Below, piece after piece: positions 1 to 6,517 of a stretch of 8,044 nucleotides of DNA. Where the stretch lies: the NCBI GenBank assembly GCA_021812865.1, contig JAKAMP010000106.1:1-8044 (forward strand), given 5' to 3'. This DNA is from Bacteroidota bacterium. GTDB taxonomy: Bacteria; Bacteroidota; Bacteroidia; Bacteroidales; JAAYUG01. The notes beneath the pieces were generated by a model. The model was not told the DNA's origin. It was given only the letters and a program-made list of their open reading frames with translations, and did not search any database. Both the position numbers and the translations under genes were made by a program. Within the stretch, counting starts at the first letter, position 1; each line of letters opens with the position of its first letter.

Positions 1-2321
1 CTGCCCGCGGTACCAGAGGCATTACTGTTGGCACCACCTGTACCGGCTGTTATGCTGAGCGGACTCGCATACGCTCCGGAACCAATGTACCTGAACCTTG
101 CATTTCCGCTCACATCAAGCATTTGCGTTGGGGAAGAAATCCCAATTCCCGTTTCTCCACTTTTGAGCACAGTAAAAATATTGTGGCGGTATGCATCCAT
201 TGATCCATTGCCAATTGCAAATGCGGGCTGTAGTCCCTGGGCAAAAACGGTATCGTTATACTGGCCAATGACAAGGGAATAATCGGAATTGGCAACAGTT
301 TTATAGCCCAGTGAAACCGATCCCTTTCCGGAGGCAATGGTAAAATCACCCATGGCCATTGCAGAACTTCCCGGGGCGCTGCTATAGGTCCCCCCGGTAA
401 CAGATGCCAAACCCGAAGCGGTTCCATTATACCCCATAGCGAAAGAGGCTTCGCCGTTGGCATGATTGAATTCGCCGGCCGAAAAAGAATAGCTGCCGTC
501 TGTCTGGCTCATGAATCCACAGGCAAAGGAAGAAATTCCGGTTGCCTTCGTCTGACTGCCGGATGCAAATGAGCGATGCCCGGTCGCCTCAGTTGAAAAT
601 CCTAAGGCGGTTGAATAATCTCCTATTGCTTTGGTATTCCATCCCATGGAAGTTGACGCCCACCCGGAAGAAATGGTGCGATCTCCAGCAGCAAATGAGG
701 CAATTCCATTTGAAACCGTAAAATACCCTGCCGACAGGGAAGCAAATGAATTGGAAATACTGTAGTACCCCATTGCTGTGGCGTAATCGAATGGAGCCCT
801 GGTATGGTAGCCCATTGCTGTTGAAGCGAATCCCCCTGCACTGGTTTGGTATCCCATTGCCATTGCATATGATTTAAAAGCAGTGTCGCCCAGACCTATT
901 GCAACTGAACCAAAACCTTCTGCAACCGAGCCCTGACCAATGGCGAAGGAATAATCACCCCTTGCATATGCGGCTCCGGTGGTTTTGCCAGCAGAATCAA
1001 TACCAGCGCTTCCAAAAGCAAAACTTCTGTATCCTTCGGCAGTAGCTCCCCTCCCAAATGCATAACTCTCGGTGTTCTTTGCCCTTGCCCATTGGCCAAA
1101 AGCAAAGGAATTATCTTTCCATGCTTCTGACTGAAAGCCAATTGCCGTTGCATAGTTGCCCCTGGCTACAGCCTGAAAACCCAATGCCTGTGAATAATTC
1201 CCAATGGATTTCGACTCATAACCAGTGGCCATAGAATTGGTACCAATGCTGTCGGGACTCTCAATGATAACATGGCCTGTAAGAAATGCCTCCTTTCTCG
1301 GATACCAGAGTATTCTCGCATCGCTTGGAAAAATAACATCAGGGGTTTGAGAACCCGATATATTAAAGTATTCCTTAACGGTACCGCCCTTCACCGGAGG
1401 CCGGCCACCTACTGCAAATCCGGCGCGCCCTCCTTTTACCGTGCTTTCATTGATATAGATACGCGCGCTATCGGGCGTAATTCTTAAATAATCGTTGCTC
1501 ATACCCTTGACGGGCGCTCGTCCGCCAACGGCAAATCCCCCCCTGCCCCCTTTTAACTGCGTTGGATCATTAATATAGATCATTACGCTATCGGGAGTTA
1601 CCCGCATGATATCATCGATCACAAAATTACCTTTTACCGGACGTCGGCCTCCCACAGCAAAACCGGCCCTGCCTCCTTTCACTCCCTCATCAACATAAAC
1701 CACAGCTCCGTTTTCATATACTGCAAAAACAGGGCGACCCAGTTTATCCTTCACTACAAACAGGGCGCTGTCGGGCGATAAATCACTCGCAGCCATGACT
1801 TCCAGCTTGTCGCTTTTACCTGTTTTCTCAGAAAACAATGCATAGGGTACGCTTAATAGCTGGGTTGTACCCATGCTTTGGTAATTGGCGCCACCGCTTG
1901 CATCGACTTCAACTTTCAGAAAATAAGGACCCGATGACCAGTTAATACTGGAAAAATTACCTGAAACAGGCGTTCCCATACCAATCACAACATTAACCAG
2001 ACCCTGGCTGTTTGTTCCGGAAGAATGGGTTTCCTGGTAAACGGCAGTTCCGCCAATACTGTCCTTCAATATGCTGAACCTGAGACTGACCTGTTGATTT
2101 GTTACCGGCCTGGCATCCTGCCATATGATGGCCTGGTAGGCAAATGCGTTTGGAGTCTGGGCATACAGTGAACCTGGCAACCATGACCACAGTATGATCC
2201 CTAATATCAGCAGAACTAACTTTAAACAGATAACTAAACGAGAGATCTGCACAATAAAGGAAGAAAGAAACGAACAGAAACAATGCCCTTGCCTAAGGAA
2301 GAGCCTGGATAGATTTTTCAT
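1..2321 (-). CDS. Secreted YadA-head-repeat surface protein (adhesin-like), C-terminus cut by the window edge
   Basis: The frame is open from ATG at 2321 to the window edge, giving 773 complete residues. Residues 1-54 form a long signal sequence: a basic, Cys-containing stretch, a hydrophobic core around 32-48, and an end at SLYA-Q. Residues 56-165 match the N-terminal beta domain common in Bacteroidota repeat proteins (AYQAIIWQDA near 61, VSLRFSI near 78, GPYFLKVEVD near 131, LLSVPYAL near 155). Residues 214-313 carry three GGRxGFAVGGR repeats. Residues 358-690 hold about 23 YadA-head-type 14-mers, and after them GETGIGISSPTQMLDVSG is the typical lead-in to a C-terminal region seen in related proteins. 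No membrane anchor, S74 chaperone or secretion tail is visible, because the gene runs off the window. The likely role is a fibrous, possibly trimeric, cell-surface adhesin; this is inferred from repeat type, not from any partner. GTG at 2252 would give a shorter signal sequence; I prefer 2321. A weak TAACTTTC (2356-2349) lies upstream without a -33 element. Confidence 0.88.
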   Translation of the reverse strand, partial: MKNLSRLFLRQGHCFCSFLSSFIVQISRLVICLKLVLLILGIILWSWLPGSLYAQTPNAFAYQAIIWQDARPVTNQQVSLRFSILKDSIGGTAVYQETHSSGTNSQGLVNVVIGMGTPVSGNFSSINWSSGPYFLKVEVDASGGANYQSMGTTQLLSVPYALFSEKTGKSDKLEVMAASDLSPDSALFVVKDKLGRPVFAVYENGAVVYVDEGVKGGRAGFAVGGRRPVKGNFVIDDIMRVTPDSVMIYINDPTQLKGGRGGFAVGGRAPVKGMSNDYLRITPDSARIYINESTVKGGRAGFAVGGRPPVKGGTVKEYFNISGSQTPDVIFPSDARILWYPRKEAFLTGHVIIESPDSIGTNSMATGYESKSIGNYSQALGFQAVARGNYATAIGFQSEAWKDNSFAFGQWARAKNTESYAFGRGATAEGYRSFAFGSAGIDSAGKTTGAAYARGDYSFAIGQGSVAEGFGSVAIGLGDTAFKSYAMAMGYQTSAGGFASTAMGYHTRAPFDYATAMGYYSISNSFASLSAGYFTVSNGIASFAAGDRTISSGWASTSMGWNTKAIGDYSTALGFSTEATGHRSFASGSQTKATGISSFACGFMSQTDGSYSFSAGEFNHANGEASFAMGYNGTASGLASVTGGTYSSAPGSSAMAMGDFTIASGKGSVSLGYKTVANSDYSLVIGQYNDTVFAQGLQPAFAIGNGSMDAYRHNIFTVLKSGETGIGISSPTQMLDVSGNARFRYIGSGAYASPLSITAGTGGANSNASGTAG
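252..1250 (-). repeat. About 23 YadA-head-type 14-residue repeats (42 bp each)
   Basis: Translated on the minus strand, residues 358-690 divide into units of 14 residues with the consensus A-x-G-x-x-S-x-A-x-G-x-x-x-x, for example AIGDYSTALGFSTE, ASGKGSVSLGYKTV and AEGFGSVAIGLGDT. Phase is kept exactly except in unit 6 (residues 428-452), which carries an 11-residue insertion around SAGIDSAGKTTGAAY. A degenerate unit follows (AFAIGNGSM). In YadA and related proteins such repeats form a left-handed parallel beta-roll in a trimeric head. The DNA copies differ strongly at the base level, so the array is old rather than recently expanded. Confidence 0.85.
1383..1682 (-). repeat. Three KGGRxGFAVGGRxPVKG repeats joined by 'TPDSxxIYIN' linkers
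   Basis: Within the adhesin, VKGGRAGFAVGGRRPVKG (residue 214), LKGGRGGFAVGGRAPVKG (residue 256) and VKGGRAGFAVGGRPPVKG (residue 295) recur with periods of 42 and 39 residues. The first two are followed by closely similar linkers, RVTPDSVMIYIN and RITPDSARIYIN. The first copy is preceded by SALFVVKDKLGRPVFAVYENGA, the entry segment I recall from similar Bacteroidota proteins. The module links the N-terminal beta domain to the YadA-like head. I know of no assigned function for it. Confidence 0.85.
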
Positions 2322-2435
2322 TTTCAACGGGTTAAATTTTACTCACCAGAAAGTTAATAAAAAATAAACCCCGATGTCCGGAGAAAGGGACTTTTTTTCC
2401 TGCCCCCGGCATAATAACCCGTTGTAATCCTTCTC

Positions 2436-2762
2436 TTAAGCCGAAACGATCACAGCCGTTCCATAGCAAAGAACTTCAGTAACCCCGGTCATGATTTCCG
2501 TTGACTCATAACGGATACCTATCACGGCATTTGCACCCAGCGACTCGGCATGTTCGATCATCAGGGTGAATGAATCTCTGCGTGTTCTCTCGCACAGGTC
2601 GGACATGATGCTGATATTGCCCCCGAACAGGGTTTGAATCCCTGCCCCAATGTTACCGAATACAGATCTCGAACGCACAATGATTCCCCTTACCACGCCA
2701 AGGTTCTTTACTACGGTGCAGCCCTGTATTTCAAATGCTGTGGTTGTTTTTGCAAGTTCCAT
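2436..2762 (-). CDS. ybjQ: YbjQ/UPF0145 family protein (DUF74-type, 'heavy-metal-binding' fold)
   Basis: This is a 108-residue cytoplasmic protein, about the usual length of the family (E. coli YbjQ is close to 107). It has the expected order of features: a beta strand with GCTVVKNLGVVRG (residues 14-26), a central FGNIGAGIQTLFGG (35-48), a helix with RRDSFTLMIEHAESLGANAV (61-80), and the C-terminal strands IGIRYESTEI and GVTEVLCYGTAVIV (81-106). Family members are small oligomeric proteins of unsettled function; the metal-binding label comes from structural annotation, and no Cys/His cluster is seen here. The start codon follows an A/T-rich stretch without a Shine-Dalgarno sequence, as is usual in Bacteroidota. 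It lies 114 bp upstream of the adhesin on the same strand, with no clear terminator between, so co-transcription is possible. It is divergent from the small gene at 3034. Confidence 0.9.
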   Translation of the reverse strand: MELAKTTTAFEIQGCTVVKNLGVVRGIIVRSRSVFGNIGAGIQTLFGGNISIMSDLCERTRRDSFTLMIEHAESLGANAVIGIRYESTEIMTGVTEVLCYGTAVIVSA

Positions 2763-3021
2763 AATAATTGTTTTTATGAGTTAAACTGGTGAAAACCATC
2801 CTGAAAAACATCCCTCAAGATACACATATTTTCAGAGGCATTTCTACATCGGACAGGAAGTATTTTTCATCTTTCCGGTCGTACGTTTCCGTACACCATA
2901 GTTCATTTTACGAACAAATTTCCGTAGAATTAACATAAACTTAATATTCTTATATAATTGATTTTGAATTTTTTATAAATTTTGGCACAAATAGTGATAT
3001 TTTTTTAAACCGAAACTCGTT

Positions 3022-3029
3022 TACCTTTG
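3022..3029 (+). promoter_or_regulatory. Bacteroidota -7 promoter element TACCTTTG
   Basis: TACCTTTG is a perfect match to the TAnnTTTG -7 consensus, and it ends only 4 bases before the ATG at 3034. The region 19-20 bases upstream is a T-run (2998-3006) instead of a clean TTTG -33 element. Transcription from this site would start at or within a few bases of the start codon. Just upstream lie an inverted repeat, GTACG-TTTC-CGTAC (2881-2894), and a second copy of TTTCCGTA near 2920, possible operator sequences. Confidence 0.55.
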
Positions 3030-3033
3030 CAGT

Positions 3034-3297
3034 ATGAAAACAACAAACAGAACACGGAATGGAATCGCGAGAGGAATTAAGATTATTTTTCTTGCGATAT
3101 TGCTGCAGAGCTTTGTGCTGGGCATTTCAATCTTTCTGAGGGCAAATGACCTTTACCCCTCTAATATCGATAACGATGCCAGCGCTGCTCAGACAACCCC
3201 TATGAACACAGTGAACCACACGGATGAAGCAACTCAGATACACTATACTCCTGTTGACTCACAGGATGACTCAGGCATGGACGAAACAGCCGAATGA
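3034..3297 (+). CDS. Small membrane-anchored or secreted hypothetical protein
   Basis: This 87-residue protein matches no family I recognise. Residues 1-16 are basic (five Arg/Lys). A single hydrophobic segment at about 17-35 (IIFLAILLQSFVLGISIFL) follows and could be a signal anchor or an uncleaved signal peptide. The remaining ~50 residues are polar, rich in Asp, Thr and Asn, acidic at the C-terminus (SQDDSGMDETAE) and probably disordered outside the membrane. The start is supported by the -7 element directly upstream and the absence of another Met until residue 57. It stands alone between the divergent ybjQ gene and a terminator about 95 bp downstream, so it is probably monocistronic. The supporting evidence is the promoter, the terminator and the membrane topology; there is no homology to lean on. 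Confidence 0.6.
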   Translation: MKTTNRTRNGIARGIKIIFLAILLQSFVLGISIFLRANDLYPSNIDNDASAAQTTPMNTVNHTDEATQIHYTPVDSQDDSGMDETAE

Positions 3298-3390
3298 TAA
3301 TTGTTTTGGATTGAAAGTTTACGTGCCAGGGAAAGATTGTATTTAACATGATATTCTGCATCCATTAAATGTTGTCCTTTCAAATTGGTT

Positions 3391-3424
3391 AAAGGCTTCT
3401 GATATTCAGGGGCCTTTTTCTTTT
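3391..3424 (+). terminator. Rho-independent terminator of the small membrane protein gene
   Basis: AAAGGCTTCTGA pairs with TCAGGGGCCTTT across a TAT loop, giving a 12-bp continuous stem with two G-T wobbles (3391-3402 with 3406-3417). It runs directly into a T-rich tract, TTTTTCTTTT. It lies about 95 bases after the stop codon at 3297 and points in the same direction. Confidence 0.78.
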
Positions 3425-3484
3425 CGCGTCATTCTCATCCTCATTTTCACTTACCTGTAAAAAATAAGCGGTTTGTATTCTTGA

Positions 3485-3611
3485 GACTTTAACTTCACAT
3501 TTTCGGATTATAATTTACGACCTGAAGGGATCATAGACCCTGAAAATGGACAGCGATGCCGACGGAGATACCATTGACGAAGGAGAAACCAGTATCCTCA
3601 CTCGTGGCTAA
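3485..3611 (+). pseudogene. Frameshifted fragment resembling a TSP3/Ca-binding Asp-rich repeat protein
   Basis: One frame reads DFNFTFSDYNLRPEGIIDPE then N (3485-3547). After one extra G (3548) the next frame reads DSDADGDTIDEGETSILTRG and a stop (3549-3611). Joined, 'DPEN-DSDADGDTIDEGET' closely resembles the Asp-rich Ca-binding repeats (thrombospondin type 3-like, DxDxDG) common in secreted Bacteroidota proteins. The first frame is closed upstream by TGA immediately before GAC at 3485, and no promoter or signal peptide is seen. This is probably a relic of a larger decayed gene, but the match is short and chance is possible. Confidence 0.35.
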
Positions 3612-3741
3612 GGCGGGTTTTCATTCTTTAAACATTATATTTCAGTCTGAGAAAATCTCATTGGGTGGCAGGCCCTGCGCAACATATTCTGCGTTCCTTT
3701 TAGGAGACATATGTTCTGCAGTGGCTCGATAAACATGCATT

Positions 3742-3773
3742 CAGGCGCGCATTAGCAATCCGCATGCGGCCTG
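3742..3773. repeat. Strong imperfect hairpin (inverted repeat)
   Basis: CAGGC-g-CGCAT pairs with ATGCG-GCCTG around an 11-base loop, a 10-bp GC-rich stem with one bulged G. Flanking ATT/AAT can extend it after a bulge. The 3' arm also contains the 10-bp palindrome CCGCATGCGG (3760-3769). No T-run follows on either strand, so a simple terminator is unlikely. It sits about 50 bases upstream of the proposed pepP -33 element. Confidence 0.5.
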
Positions 3774-3824
3774 TGTTGAATAAAATTTAAAAGTCCACGA
3801 CACCAGGATAAATCAAACCGTATA

Positions 3825-3854
3825 TTGTGTTCAGTGATTTTCTCGTTATCTTTC
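3825..3854 (+). promoter_or_regulatory. Probable pepP promoter (TTG -33, TATCTTTC -7)
   Basis: TTG at 3825-3827 lies 19 bases upstream of TATCTTTC (3847-3854), which differs from the Bacteroidota -7 consensus TAnnTTTG only at the last base. Transcription would start near 3859, leaving a leader of about 65 bases before the ATG at 3923. This placement also argues against translation starting at the upstream in-frame GTG (3827), which overlaps the -33 element. Confidence 0.5.
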
Positions 3855-3922
3855 AGGTTGTATTTCATCATTCAAATTGCCACAGGAATGGTACAAGTAT
3901 CAGTTTATCAATTCTGAACGAA

Positions 3923-5410
3923 ATGAAAAGGTATTTTTCTTCCCTTCTGAGCCTGCTTATTCTTATGGCTCTGTGTGCAGGCAGTTTTGCACAATCGCTG
4001 CCGGTATCCTTTTTCAAGGAAAGACGCGATGCCCTGCGTTCCCTGATGCCCGAAAATTCGGTTTTCGTGGTTTTTGCTTATCCCGAACGCACCTACTCAG
4101 GCGATACCGATTATCCTTACCATGCCAATCCCGATCTGTACTATTTCTCGGGTTACACCGATCCCAATGCAGTATTTCTTATTTTCAAGGAACCACAAAC
4201 GTTCAAAGGCCTGGATAAGCCGGTAAGTGAACTTTTGTTTGCCCAGCCATCTAATCCAAATCAGGAAAGATGGACCGGAAAGAAAATGAATGCCCGCCAG
4301 GCCATGGAAGGACTTGGTATAGAGGCGGCCCTCGATGCCGGTAAATTCAAGTTTTTTCCTATTGATTTTTCAAAATACAAAGTCATTATTCTTGATCTTC
4401 TGCCTGAGGATGTACGTATCGATATATCCAATCCGAATGACCTTTTCCACCTGATCGCACAATTCAGGGAAAAGACCGGCATACCGAAGAACCCCACCCG
4501 CATATCACTGATGATCAACAATATAGTAGTAAGCCGTAACAGCCCGGCCCAAAAGATACTCATTGACAGCCTGCTGCATGAGCATTTCAATTTTCTCCTG
4601 TTCGACAGGCTTACCAGCGAGCTCCGACAAGTTAAGACTGAAGATGAATTACAGGTTCTCAGGAAAGCCATCGATATAACCTGTCGCGGGCAGGTTGAGG
4701 CCATGAAGGCCATCGATCCAGATATGAGCGAACGGGAGATCCAGGGGATCCAGGAATTCATGTATAAAAAGGGTGGGGCTGAAAACGTTGGTTTTCCAAG
4801 TATTGTTGCTTCAGGTAACAATTCGTGTGTTCTCCATTACATGGAAAACAGCGCCGAACATGTGGGTAGTAGCATGATCGTGATGGATGTAGGAGCTGAA
4901 TACCATGGCTACAGCGGGGATGTAACCCGTTCTGTACCTGGTAATGGCAAATTTTCGCCTGAACAACTGGCCATCTATAACCTCGTACTGGCAGCCCACG
5001 ATTCGGCTCTTCACCAGGTTAAGGCCGGTTTCCCTTACGATCAGTTGGATGATATCGGCTTGTATGTGATTGGAACGGGTCTCATCAAGCTGGGAATCAT
5101 TAAGAACCTGTGGGAGGTGCAAACCTATTATCCCCATGGAATATCGCATCCCATTGGGCTCGATGTGCACGACAAATACCTTATGGGTACGCGACTGATG
5201 AAAAATATGGTGATTACCCTGGAGCCCGGAATCTATATACCCGAGGGAAGTAAATGTGATAAAAAATGGTGGGGTATTGGAATACGTATCGAAGACGATG
5301 TGCTGGTACTGGACAATCACGGAGAGGTTTTATCAGGTTCAGCCCCCATTCGGCCGAAAGAGATAGAAAAGCTGATGAAGATGAAAAGTCCCCTGAACCA
5401 GGTCAAATAA
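3923..5410 (+). CDS. pepP: Exported Xaa-Pro aminopeptidase (aminopeptidase P, M24B family)
   Basis: This 495-residue metallopeptidase is expected to remove an N-terminal residue that precedes proline. Residues 1-23 form a signal peptide (MKRYFSSLL, hydrophobic core, CAGSFA-Q), so the enzyme probably acts in the periplasm. An aminopeptidase P N-terminal domain follows (about 28-200: FKERRDALRS, NPDLYYFSGY). The pita-bread catalytic domain (about 240-480) has every expected metal ligand: D322 (MDVGAEY), D333 (SGDVTRS), H409 (HGISHPIGLDVHD), E434 (ITLEPG) and E457 (IRIEDD). The substrate-site His residues H305 (VLHYMEN) and H405 are also present. The start at 3923 was chosen because it opens directly into the signal peptide; the frame also continues up to a GTG at 3827, giving 32 extra unlikely residues. 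It is probably monocistronic and converges with the phosphoesterase gene, 30 bp apart, with no clear terminator between them. Confidence 0.95.
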   Translation: MKRYFSSLLSLLILMALCAGSFAQSLPVSFFKERRDALRSLMPENSVFVVFAYPERTYSGDTDYPYHANPDLYYFSGYTDPNAVFLIFKEPQTFKGLDKPVSELLFAQPSNPNQERWTGKKMNARQAMEGLGIEAALDAGKFKFFPIDFSKYKVIILDLLPEDVRIDISNPNDLFHLIAQFREKTGIPKNPTRISLMINNIVVSRNSPAQKILIDSLLHEHFNFLLFDRLTSELRQVKTEDELQVLRKAIDITCRGQVEAMKAIDPDMSEREIQGIQEFMYKKGGAENVGFPSIVASGNNSCVLHYMENSAEHVGSSMIVMDVGAEYHGYSGDVTRSVPGNGKFSPEQLAIYNLVLAAHDSALHQVKAGFPYDQLDDIGLYVIGTGLIKLGIIKNLWEVQTYYPHGISHPIGLDVHDKYLMGTRLMKNMVITLEPGIYIPEGSKCDKKWWGIGIRIEDDVLVLDNHGEVLSGSAPIRPKEIEKLMKMKSPLNQVK

Positions 5411-5440
5411 AATCAATAGCCCTCTATATAATGCAAAAAA

Positions 5441-6364
5441 TCATCGGTTCGGCAACACCAGTGATTGCCTTGAGAAATCATGGGAGAAACCTTCGGCTTT
5501 GATTTCAATATCACTGCTCATTGGGATAATCTGAACATAGAAAAACAGGGGTACCTTCCGCCGGTCGACCCTATCCTTATATGGCGCTTTGTTCCCCGTA
5601 TAAAGTGGCTGTGCCAGTCCGCCGCCGCCACCACATACCAGAAAATGTTTCCCTCTGTTGTCTGCAAAATATTCCAGGTTATGGGAATGCCCGCTGATGA
5701 AAAGCTTCGCCTTGGGTGAAGTTTCAAAGCGAGGTACGAAAGCCTGCATTACCTCGGCTGATGAACCCACAATTTTGCTGTTGCTGAAAGGCGCCTGATG
5801 GGTGCATACCAGTATGGTTTTCACTGCAGGATCGGCATCAAGGGAATCCATCACAGCCAGGTACCAGTCATACTCCTGTTTCCGATGCTTCAGTTCCATC
5901 CGCCTGAAGTTTGAATTCAGCATGACTACCGCGAAAGAATCGGTCTTTACTCGGTATCCATATATGGACTGTCCGGGGAATCTGAGCCTGAAATTAGCCA
6001 GGCCTTTTGAATCCTTCCCCATGTATTCGTGGTTCCCGGGTATCGCATATATACGCGTGCCCTCAGATTTCATCTTTCCCAGGAATTTGTCAACGGCCTT
6101 CCATTTCTTTTTGGATGATCCCTTCGCTACCATATCGCCGAGAATAAAAAGACTCGCTGGATTTTCCCGTTCCAGGTGCGCAAAGACACTGTCCCTGCCT
6201 TCCTTGTTTTTATAAGCCTTCAGAAAAATCTTTTCCCCGAAACGAGGCTGTTGGCAATCGCTTAGGAAAAATAATCCATTCGGTTGGGCCTGCATGGACC
6301 CTGAGATCATTCCCGGTACCAGCACGGCAATCAGTATGACAATGATACGACAATGCAAATTCAT
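5441..6364 (-). CDS. Exported calcineurin-like metallophosphoesterase
   Basis: This 307-residue protein starts with a signal peptide (residues 1-26, ending SMQA-Q), so it probably acts in the periplasm. The metallophosphoesterase motifs appear in order: motif I FLSDCQQP (D36, with Q38 where DxH proteins have His), motif II FILGDMVAKG (D77), motif III AIPGNHEYMG (N111, H112), a histidine in LVCTHQAPFS (H189), and the C-terminal FISGHSHNLEYF (H226, H228). A Gly-rich CGGGGGLAQP follows at 244-253. The substrate is not predictable; phosphomonoesters or diesters fit the family. The start at 6364 was chosen because it opens into the signal peptide; an in-frame ATG at 6442 would add 26 unlikely residues before it. 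It lies 200 bp downstream of the ketoacyl synthase gene on the same strand and probably has its own promoter. Confidence 0.88.
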   Translation of the reverse strand: MNLHCRIIVILIAVLVPGMISGSMQAQPNGLFFLSDCQQPRFGEKIFLKAYKNKEGRDSVFAHLERENPASLFILGDMVAKGSSKKKWKAVDKFLGKMKSEGTRIYAIPGNHEYMGKDSKGLANFRLRFPGQSIYGYRVKTDSFAVVMLNSNFRRMELKHRKQEYDWYLAVMDSLDADPAVKTILVCTHQAPFSNSKIVGSSAEVMQAFVPRFETSPKAKLFISGHSHNLEYFADNRGKHFLVCGGGGGLAQPLYTGNKAPYKDRVDRRKVPLFFYVQIIPMSSDIEIKAEGFSHDFSRQSLVLPNR

Positions 6365-6517
6365 CACGCAATGACATAAGATGACCTGCCTGTAACCACT
6401 ATTTTCATACGAGGTAATAAAATGATTATGCTGATTACACACAAATAACGGGAAAGTGTTGCCAGGTAGTGTACACGAGAAGACCCCGATTGTAATAATA
6501 TCCTATCCAGGCATAAG

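Larger units (their letters stand above)
3298..3922. other. Long intergenic region between the small membrane protein and pepP
   Basis: This stretch of about 625 bases contains no intact gene of recognisable coding character. From left to right it holds a terminator hairpin (3391-3424), a frameshifted fragment resembling a Ca-binding repeat protein (3485-3611), an AT-rich stretch, a strong imperfect hairpin (3742-3773), and the pepP promoter (3825-3854) with its leader. I saw no tRNA, transposase or target-site duplication. Confidence 0.6.

Noticed and set aside
252..1250. Regular 42-bp periodicity that could suggest a CRISPR or satellite array
   Set aside because: The DNA units are highly diverged and the regularity is at the protein level, inside one open frame with the YadA-head consensus.
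2373..2397. Plus-strand hairpin GTCC...GGAC followed by seven T, terminator-like
   Set aside because: The stem is only 4 bp with an 8-base loop, and there is no plus-strand gene upstream to terminate.
2983..2998. TGGCAC resembling a sigma-54 -24 element upstream of the small membrane protein
   Set aside because: The -12 position (GTGAT after five bases) lacks the required GC, and a better TAnnTTTG element lies closer to the gene.
3345..3720. Three copies of an ATATTCTGC-like word (near 3351, 3684 and 3708)
   Set aside because: The flanks do not align and spacing is irregular; this is consistent with chance in an AT-rich region.
3827..3922. Upstream in-frame GTG start giving a 527-residue aminopeptidase
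   Set aside because: The extra 32 residues precede a clean signal peptide and overlap the probable promoter; ATG at 3923 is better.
4261..5320. Two long minus-strand open frames (186 and 169 codons) opposite pepP
   Set aside because: They are shadows of the M24 peptidase, which has all catalytic residues; the antisense frames have no recognisable domain or start signals.
5411..5440. Bidirectional terminator between the convergent genes
   Set aside because: The 30-base gap contains no inverted repeat long enough to form a stable stem.
5802..6215. 137-codon plus-strand open frame opposite the phosphoesterase
   Set aside because: The minus strand carries the complete ordered metallophosphoesterase motifs; this frame has no family features.
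6365..6442. Upstream ATG at 6442 for the phosphoesterase
   Set aside because: It would place 26 polar residues before a well-formed signal peptide that begins at 6364.
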